Source of the DNA: an uncultured Bacteroidota bacterium
GTDB lineage: Bacteria; Bacteroidota; Bacteroidia; Flavobacteriales; Flavobacteriaceae
Direction of reading: 5' to 3'
Length of the DNA: 9,747 bases
Assembly (NCBI GenBank): GCA_903888655.1
Contig: CAISUR010000125.1
Location: 1-9,747 of the forward strand
Both the position numbers and the translations under genes were made by a program. Of this stretch, positions 4,166 through 9,747 are shown piece by piece. Under the pieces are notes generated by a model. That model searched no databases and had not been told where the DNA came from. It saw only the letters and a list, made by a program, of their open reading frames with translations. Within the stretch, counting starts at the first letter, position 1, and every line of letters begins with the position of its first letter.

Positions 4166-6901
4166 ATGAAAGACGAAGACGAAGATAACATTAACGAAGA
4201 AACTAACGACGAGTTAGAGGACTCGAGCTACAGCGAACAGGCGGAGCAATCAACCAACTACAAAAGTGTAGACGAAGGCTTTGAGGACATCGTTTCTACT
4301 GGTGGGAATCACTTTTACGAAAACGATGAGAATCCAGAAGATACCATTACCAAAGTTACAGGAATGTACAAAGATTGGTTTTTGGATTACGCTTCGTATG
4401 TAATTTTAGAGCGTGCCGTACCTGCGATTGAAGATGGTTTTAAACCCGTACAACGTCGTATCATGCACTCACTAAAAGAGTTAGATGACGGTCGTTACAA
4501 CAAAGTGGCGAATGTCGTTGGACACACTATGCAGTATCATCCTCACGGAGATGCCAGTATTGGTGATGCTATGGTGCAAATTGGTCAAAAAGAATTGTTG
4601 ATTGACTGTCAAGGAAACTGGGGAAATATCCTAACAGGTGATAGCGCAGCCGCTTCGAGATATATTGAAGCACGTTTGTCAAAATTTGCTTTAGAAGTTT
4701 TGTATTCGCCAAAAATCACCGATTGGGGAATGTCTTATGATGGTCGTCGTGCCGAACCAAACAATCTTCCCGTTAAGTTTCCGTTGTTGTTGGCGCAAGG
4801 TGCTGAAGGAATTGCGGTTGGACTTTCAACCAAAGTGTTGCCTCACAATTTCAATGAGCTGATTGATGCATCGATAAAAATTTTGAAAGGAAAACCATTT
4901 ACCTTATATCCCGATTTTCAAACGGCTGGTATTGCCGATGTTTCCAATTATAACGATGGTTTGCGTGGCGGACGTGTTCGTGTTCGTGCCAAAATATCGC
5001 AATTGGACAAACAAACGTTGGTGATTACTCAGATTCCGTTTTCTACCAATACATCAACGTTGATTGATAGTATTTTGAAAGCGAATGAAAAAGGTAAAAT
5101 CAAAATCAAGAAAATTGAAGACAATACCGCTGCCGAAGTAGAGATTCTAATTCATTTATTTCCTGGCGTTTCACCCGATAAAACGATTGATGCTTTGTAT
5201 GCTTTTACGGCTTGCGAAACATCTGTGGCACCATTAGGTTGTGTGATTGAAGATAACAAACCTTTGTTTATTGGGGTTTCAGATATGTTGAAAATTTCGA
5301 CCGAAAGAACTGTTGATTTGTTGAAGAAAGAACTCGAAATTCAATTAGAAGAATTAAAAAATAAATGGCATTTCTCGACTTTAGAAAAGATTTTCATTCG
5401 TGAAGAAATGTACATCGATTTCAAATTGTATTCCGATAGAGAATCTCTTTATGAATATATGTACAAACGATTTGAGCCTTTTGCAAAATCATTTGTTCGT
5501 GATATTGAAGAGGACGATTTGCAGAAATTAACGCAAATTCCGATGATTCGTATTACCCGCTTCGACTCCGATAAGGCCGATGATTTTATCTCCAAATTGG
5601 AAGACGAAATGAAAGAAGTGCAACATCACCTCGATAATCTAACTGATTTTGCCATTGATTATTTTGCCAAATTAAAAGAAAAATACGGAAAAGGTCGCGA
5701 GCGTCAAACCGAGTTAAGAAGTTTTGATACTATTGAAGCTACTAAAGTAGTTTTAAGAAATACCAAGCTATATGTCAATAGAGAAGAAGGGTTCTTTGGA
5801 ACTGGTTTGAAAAAAGACGAATACGTTGCCGATTGTTCTGATATTGATGATGTGATTGTCTTCTTGCGCGATGGAAAAATGATGATTGCTAAAGTTGATG
5901 ATAAGAAATTCGTTGGTAAAGACATTATTCACATTGCGGTTTTTGATAAAAATGACAAGCGAACTATTTACAACATGATGTATCGTGATGGTAAAAATGG
6001 TTCTACTTTTCTAAAACGTTTCAATGTTTCGGGAGTCACGCGAGATAAATTTTACGATTTAACTCAAGAAAAGCCAGGCTCTCAAGTGTCTTATTTTTCG
6101 GCAAATCCAAATGGTGAAGCTGAAGTGGTGACCATCTTGTTGCGTCAGGTGGGAAGTGTTAAGAAGCTAAAATGGGATGTCGACTTCTCGGATATTGCCA
6201 TCAAAGGGCGTGCTTCTCGCGGAAATACCGTTACCAAATATCCAATCAAAAAAATTGAGTTGAAAGAGAAAGGAATTTCAACGTTGCGTCCGAGAAAAGT
6301 ATGGTTTGACGATACTGTGCAACGTTTGAATGTAGATGGAAGAGGCGAGTTGTTGGGCGAATTTAGACCAAACGATCGCTTGTTAATCATCAATCAAACG
6401 GGTAAATTAAAAACAATCATCCCCGAATTGACGACGCATTTCGACGAGGACATGATTGTGTTGGAAAAATGGAATCCGAAGAAACCCATTTCTTGTATAT
6501 ATTATGATGGTGAAAAAGAACGCTATTTTATCAAACGTTTCTTAGTCGAAAACGAAAATAAAGAAGAGATTTTCATTACCGAACACGAAAAATCACAATT
6601 GGAAATTGTTTCTACCGATTGGCGTCCCGTGGCTGAAGTAATTTTTGCCAAGGTAAAAGGCGTTCAAAAAGACAATCAAACCATAGATATGGAGCAATTC
6701 ATAACCATAAAAGGAATTAAAGCCTTAGGAAACCAATTGACTTCGGATAAATTAAAACAAGTGAATTTGTTGGATGCATTGCCTTATGAAGAGCCAGAGG
6801 AAATTGTTGAAGAATTGGAAACAACGGATGAATCTGGAGTTGATGAGAATATTCAAACCGAATTGGATGATGACGGACAAATTACGTTGTCATTAGAATA
6901 A
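4166..6901 (+). CDS. parC: DNA topoisomerase IV subunit A (DNA cleavage subunit)
   Basis: ParC breaks and rejoins the gate DNA duplex and pairs with ParE from the upstream gene. This 911-residue protein starts with an acidic, low-complexity tail (~1-60), typical of flavobacterial ParC. The winged-helix/tower cleavage core begins near TKVTGMYKDW (62-71). Conserved parts are KPVQRRIM (93-100), YHPHGDASIGDAM (124-136) and the catalytic tyrosine Y166 in AASRYIEAR. A coiled-coil region with the primary dimer gate lies at ~380-510. The C-terminal beta-propeller domain (~530-870) has only a degenerate GyrA-box-like KGRASRGNTV (680-689), which argues against gyrase. The protein ends in another acidic tail (~874-904). 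At the position of E. coli ParC Ser80 it has Ala130. No promoter was found just upstream; it is probably transcribed with parE through the cassette. Confidence 0.95.
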   Translation: MKDEDEDNINEETNDELEDSSYSEQAEQSTNYKSVDEGFEDIVSTGGNHFYENDENPEDTITKVTGMYKDWFLDYASYVILERAVPAIEDGFKPVQRRIMHSLKELDDGRYNKVANVVGHTMQYHPHGDASIGDAMVQIGQKELLIDCQGNWGNILTGDSAAASRYIEARLSKFALEVLYSPKITDWGMSYDGRRAEPNNLPVKFPLLLAQGAEGIAVGLSTKVLPHNFNELIDASIKILKGKPFTLYPDFQTAGIADVSNYNDGLRGGRVRVRAKISQLDKQTLVITQIPFSTNTSTLIDSILKANEKGKIKIKKIEDNTAAEVEILIHLFPGVSPDKTIDALYAFTACETSVAPLGCVIEDNKPLFIGVSDMLKISTERTVDLLKKELEIQLEELKNKWHFSTLEKIFIREEMYIDFKLYSDRESLYEYMYKRFEPFAKSFVRDIEEDDLQKLTQIPMIRITRFDSDKADDFISKLEDEMKEVQHHLDNLTDFAIDYFAKLKEKYGKGRERQTELRSFDTIEATKVVLRNTKLYVNREEGFFGTGLKKDEYVADCSDIDDVIVFLRDGKMMIAKVDDKKFVGKDIIHIAVFDKNDKRTIYNMMYRDGKNGSTFLKRFNVSGVTRDKFYDLTQEKPGSQVSYFSANPNGEAEVVTILLRQVGSVKKLKWDVDFSDIAIKGRASRGNTVTKYPIKKIELKEKGISTLRPRKVWFDDTVQRLNVDGRGELLGEFRPNDRLLIINQTGKLKTIIPELTTHFDEDMIVLEKWNPKKPISCIYYDGEKERYFIKRFLVENENKEEIFITEHEKSQLEIVSTDWRPVAEVIFAKVKGVQKDNQTIDMEQFITIKGIKALGNQLTSDKLKQVNLLDALPYEEPEEIVEELETTDESGVDENIQTELDDDGQITLSLE

Positions 6902-6908
6902 AAAACAG

Positions 6909-6967
6909 TAGCCACAGATTCGCAGATTATTTTATTCTGCATATAAAAATCTGTGAATCTGTGGCTA
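6909..6967. repeat. Long inverted repeat in the parC-fhs gap
   Basis: AGCCACAGATTCGCAGATT (6910-6928) is the reverse complement of 6948-6966 with a single mismatch, and one further A/T pair extends the arms to 6909 and 6967. The loop is 19 bases. A run of nine A follows on the plus strand, so this is not a classical intrinsic terminator for parC; a U-rich tract follows the stem only in the minus-strand direction, and weakly. The CCACAGATT-type arm resembles short palindromic repeats dispersed in flavobacterial genomes, but that is memory, not a search. It could define or stabilise the parC mRNA 3' end. Confidence 0.75.
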
Positions 6968-6983
6968 AAAAAAAATTATAATA

Positions 6984-8657
6984 ATGTCAACATTTCCCTC
7001 CGATATTGAGATTGCTCAAAGTGCCACTCTCGAACACATTCGAAAAATTGCTGAAAAAATAAACATTCCAGAAGACGATTTAGAATACTACGGAAAGTAT
7101 AAAGCCAAATTGCCTTTACAACTTCAATCTGATAACCCAAAAGGAAAACTGATTTTAGTTTCGGCGATGTCGCCTACCAAATATGGTGAAGGAAAAACCA
7201 CAATGTCGATTGGATTAACCGACGGATTGAATTACATTGGTAAAAGAGCCATTGGTGTTTTACGCGAGCCGTCACTCGGACCCGTTTTTGGGTTAAAAGG
7301 CGGAGCTGCTGGCGGTGGTTATGCACAAGTGGTTCCGATGGAAGATATTAATTTGCATTTTACTGGAGATTTTTCGGCTATTGAAAAAGCGAATAATTTA
7401 CTTTCTGCTGTAATTGATAACAACCTTCAAAATCCGAAGTTTTCTCTGAATTTGGATCCGAAATCTATTGCATGGAAACGTGTAATGGATATGAACGATC
7501 GTTCGTTACGTCAGATAATTATTGGAGTGGGAGCCAAAGCAAATGGAATGATGCGCGAAGACGGATTTAATATTACTCCAGCTTCTGAGGTCATGGCGAT
7601 TTTGTGCTTGTCTAAAGATTTAGAAGATTTGAAATTCCGATTAGGAAATATTTTTGTTGGAAAAACGTTGGATGGTAAAGCTATTTTCGCACGTGATTTG
7701 AAAGTAGTAGGCGCCATGGCCGTTTTGCTAAAAGATGCTTTGAAACCAAATTTAGTCCAAACGTTAGAAGGAAATCCGGCTATTTTACACGGCGGTCCTT
7801 TTGCGAGTATTGCTCAAGGAACCAATACTGCAATTGCTACCAAAATGGGACTTTCGCTTGGTGATTATGTAGTTACAGAAGCGGGTTTTGGTGCCGATTT
7901 GGGAGCTGAAAAATTCTTCCATATCAAATGTGGACAATCTGGGTTAAAGCCTGATGCAGTTGTTTTAGTTGCAACGATTCGAGCAATTAAACATCATGCT
8001 GGATTGAGTTCTGATGATTTTAAAACTGAAAATATTGCTGCGATTGAAAAAGGATTTTGCAACTTAGAAAAACATATCGAAAACATACAGAAATTTGGTA
8101 TCAATCCGGTGGTGAGTATCAATGCTTTTCCGGATGATACTCAAGCAGAATATGATAAATTGAAAGCCTTGTGTTTGGCAAAAGGTGTTACAGCAATTGT
8201 TAGCAAAGCTTTTGTAGAAGGCGGAAAAGGTTCGGCTGCATTGGCGGAAAAAGTAGTTGCTGAAATCAATAAAGGTGAAGCAAATTATAAGCCTTTGTAT
8301 AAAAACGAAGATTCAATAGAACACAAAATAAATACTATTGCTAAAGAAATTTATGGAGCAGATTCAGTGGAGTTTTCTCCCAAATCGAAATCGCAGTTGA
8401 AGATGATTAACGATTTAGGGTTTAATGAATTTCAAATTTGTATGGCCAAAACACCAGCTAGTTTTTCGGATGATGAAAAGTTGATTGGGCGACCAACGAA
8501 TTTTACTATTACTGTCCGTGAATTTGAAATTGCGAGTGGTGCTGGATTCATAGTGCCTTTATTGGGCGATGTAATGCGTATGCCAGGATTACCAGCGATT
8601 CCAAATGCTGAGCGAATTGATATTGATAATGACGGTAAGATAATTGGATTGTCTTAG
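6984..8657 (+). CDS. fhs: Formate--tetrahydrofolate ligase (10-formyl-THF synthetase)
   Basis: The enzyme joins formate to tetrahydrofolate using ATP, giving 10-formyl-THF for purine and other one-carbon synthesis in the cytoplasm. The 557 residues match the usual bacterial length of about 555-560. Visible marks are the opening PSDIEIAQSA, the P-loop-like PTKYGEGKTT (64-73), the strongly conserved REPSLGPVFGLKGGAAGGGY (94-113), INLHFTGDF (122-130), HGGPFASIAQG (269-279) and EAGFGADLGAEKF (299-311). The end GAGFIVPLLGDVMRMPGLP is also typical. The start at 6984 gives the standard N-terminus; upstream is A-rich without a Shine-Dalgarno. The gap to parC is 82 bases with an inverted repeat and no promoter box I trust, so it is either read through from parC or uses an unrecognised promoter. 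Nothing in the sequence suggests damage. Confidence 0.96.
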   Translation: MSTFPSDIEIAQSATLEHIRKIAEKINIPEDDLEYYGKYKAKLPLQLQSDNPKGKLILVSAMSPTKYGEGKTTMSIGLTDGLNYIGKRAIGVLREPSLGPVFGLKGGAAGGGYAQVVPMEDINLHFTGDFSAIEKANNLLSAVIDNNLQNPKFSLNLDPKSIAWKRVMDMNDRSLRQIIIGVGAKANGMMREDGFNITPASEVMAILCLSKDLEDLKFRLGNIFVGKTLDGKAIFARDLKVVGAMAVLLKDALKPNLVQTLEGNPAILHGGPFASIAQGTNTAIATKMGLSLGDYVVTEAGFGADLGAEKFFHIKCGQSGLKPDAVVLVATIRAIKHHAGLSSDDFKTENIAAIEKGFCNLEKHIENIQKFGINPVVSINAFPDDTQAEYDKLKALCLAKGVTAIVSKAFVEGGKGSAALAEKVVAEINKGEANYKPLYKNEDSIEHKINTIAKEIYGADSVEFSPKSKSQLKMINDLGFNEFQICMAKTPASFSDDEKLIGRPTNFTITVREFEIASGAGFIVPLLGDVMRMPGLPAIPNAERIDIDNDGKIIGLS

Positions 8658-8690
8658 AAATTGCAAACTATATTCGATACGCTTACCTTC

Positions 8691-8770
8691 TAGCCCTGAT
8701 GGGAGCGAAAATAAAAAAAGCTTTCGTGTTGAAAGCTTTTTTTATTGTAACGGACAGCAGGAATTACCAT
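8691..8770. ncRNA. Possible conserved flavobacterial intergenic RNA element around the fhs terminator
   Basis: The perfect hairpin at 8710-8746 is framed by TAGCCCTGATGGGAGCGAAA (8691-8710) and TAACGGACAGCAGGAATTAC (8748-8767). CCTG at 8695-8698 can pair with CAGG at 8758-8761, bringing the flanks together. The flanks look like a motif I recall recurring in flavobacterial intergenic regions, possibly the Flavo-1 RNA class, but I could not check this. The framing sequence is richer in G+C than the surrounding intergenic DNA, which suggests selection. Strand and function are unknown. Confidence 0.4.
8710..8746. terminator. Bidirectional intrinsic terminator between fhs and terC
   Basis: A perfect 16-bp stem (8710-8725 with 8731-8746) closes on the five-base loop GTGTT. 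The core GCTTTC/GAAAGC is flanked by seven A on the left arm and seven T on the right, so a U run forms at the 3' side in either direction. It lies between two convergent genes, 53 bases after the fhs stop and 52 bases beyond the terC stop, and can end both transcripts. Confidence 0.88.
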
Positions 8771-8797
8771 TGCCGATAGGCCGCGAGCCGTTCGCTT

Positions 8798-9661
8798 CTA
8801 ATTACTGATATCGTCGTCTTTAAGTTTTTCGTCTACAATTTCGTTGTTTTTCAGTTGCACAGGTTTGTTGCTGTTTTTGCGCATTTTGATGTTTAGAAAC
8901 TCCACGAATAATGAGAAGAAAATAGAGAAGTACAAATACCCTTTTGGAATGCTTGATACCTCTACATCATTTCCAAAACGGAAATGTGCTAAGTGCGAAC
9001 CTTCGGCGATGAGCATGACTCCAATTAAGATTAAAAACGACAATCCTAATATTTGGATGGTTGGATGTTCGTTTACGAATTTAGATACTGGTCCGGCAAA
9101 AATCATCATGATTCCGATAGAAATCACAATGGATAAAATCATAATGGCAATGGCGCCTTCGGAACCGAAACCTCCTTCTGCTGGACTTTTCATACTGATC
9201 ATTCCGATAGCTGTTAAAATACTATCAAACGAGAATACAATATTTAATAAGGCAATTTGCAATACTGCTGCAGTTAAACCAGAAGCCGATTTACCTTTTG
9301 TTGCTTCCTCTTCTGCTTCCATTTTGTGATGAATTTCAGAAACCGATTTGTATAAAAGAAACAATCCACCGCCAAAGATAATTAAACTTTGCCCTGTGAT
9401 GTGTGCTTCAAAAAATCCCCAATCAACACTAATTAACGTTTTTTGCAAACTCAAAACCCATGTGATTCCAAAGAGCAGTATGATTCTAAAAACCATGGCT
9501 AAAGTCAATCCAATTTTTCGCGCTTTTGGCTGTTCATTGGCGGGTAATTTACCCGAAACAATGGATAAGAAAACGATGTTGTCGATTCCTAAAATGATTT
9601 CTAAAAAAGTAAGAGTTACCATTGCCAACCAGGCATTTGGATTGGTTACTAATTCCATCAT
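8798..9661 (-). CDS. TerC-family integral membrane protein, probable metal-ion (manganese) transporter
   Basis: This 287-residue membrane protein belongs to the TerC/Alx family. About seven membrane segments can be placed near residues 10-33, 49-71, 90-106, 128-152, 168-190, 202-222 and 239-258. The family signature is present: LEIILGIDNIVFLSI (20-34) with E21 and D27, and NIVFSFDSILTAIGM (140-154) with D146. These are buried acidic residues expected to bind the metal. The C-terminus is charged and cytoplasm-like (KLKDDDISN). Relatives export Mn2+ or are linked to tellurite resistance; the substrate here is inferred. There are two adjacent start codons (MM); the second gives MELVTNPNAW and may be the real start. 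The upstream 86 bases show no yybP-ykoY riboswitch fold that I recognise, and the window ends there. The gene converges with fhs. Confidence 0.9.
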   Translation of the reverse strand: MMELVTNPNAWLAMVTLTFLEIILGIDNIVFLSIVSGKLPANEQPKARKIGLTLAMVFRIILLFGITWVLSLQKTLISVDWGFFEAHITGQSLIIFGGGLFLLYKSVSEIHHKMEAEEEATKGKSASGLTAAVLQIALLNIVFSFDSILTAIGMISMKSPAEGGFGSEGAIAIMILSIVISIGIMMIFAGPVSKFVNEHPTIQILGLSFLILIGVMLIAEGSHLAHFRFGNDVEVSSIPKGYLYFSIFFSLFVEFLNIKMRKNSNKPVQLKNNEIVDEKLKDDDISN

Positions 9662-9747
9662 GGTTTATGTAAAATTTTAATTGGTAAAGTTGTTTTACGG
9701 GATTAGTTGATTTTTGTTACAGTTCCGATTTGTTTTTTTGATTCACC

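Noticed and set aside
8844..9680. Two plus-strand open frames opposite terC
   Set aside because: They lie antisense to a clear TerC-family protein with intact motifs, and their translations show no recognisable domain. They are frame shadows.
9662..9747. yybP-ykoY manganese riboswitch or promoter ahead of terC
   Set aside because: Some terC relatives have this riboswitch, but on the minus strand I see no matching conserved core and no perfect TAnnTTTG box. The window also ends 86 bases upstream.

Overview
The window comes from a low-G+C member of the Bacteroidota, almost certainly a Flavobacterium or close relative. The evidence is the flavobacterial style of the topoisomerase IV proteins, the weak or absent Shine-Dalgarno sequences, a Bacteroidota-type TAnnTTTG promoter box, and dispersed-looking palindromic intergenic sequences. 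This assignment rests on recognition only; no search was run.

Layout. Positions 24-1404 hold a complete IS3-family insertion sequence: orfA, orfB, 21-bp imperfect terminal inverted repeats and a flanking 3-bp GTC direct repeat. A perfect 32-bp palindrome overlaps the orfB stop codon. About 160 noncoding bases follow, with a likely promoter at 1494-1501, and then parE (topoisomerase IV subunit B, 1566-3425). Between parE and parC lies a two-gene cassette much richer in A+T: a HEPN-domain protein (HI0074/HepT type, 3437-3847) overlapping by one base a minimal nucleotidyltransferase (MntA type, 3847-4155). parC (topoisomerase IV subunit A, 4166-6901) follows after 10 bases. An 82-base gap with a long inverted repeat leads to fhs (formate--tetrahydrofolate ligase, 6984-8657). 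A strong bidirectional terminator, nested in what may be a conserved flavobacterial RNA element, separates fhs from a convergent terC-family membrane protein gene (9661-8798, minus strand). Positions 9662-9747 hold no gene and no signal I can defend.

How it works together. ParE and ParC form the A2B2 topoisomerase IV that unlinks sister chromosomes. The HEPN/MNT pair has every residue expected of an active HepT-MntA (type VII) toxin-antitoxin system: RX4HXY in the toxin and GSX10DXD in the antitoxin. It appears to have been dropped into the stop/start junction of parE and parC, so parC now seems to be read through a toxin-antitoxin module. A TAAAT direct repeat at the cassette edges would, on removal, give a perfect TAAATG stop-start junction. 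This is the most unusual feature of the window. fhs (one-carbon metabolism) and terC (probable metal-ion transport) look like ordinary housekeeping neighbours.
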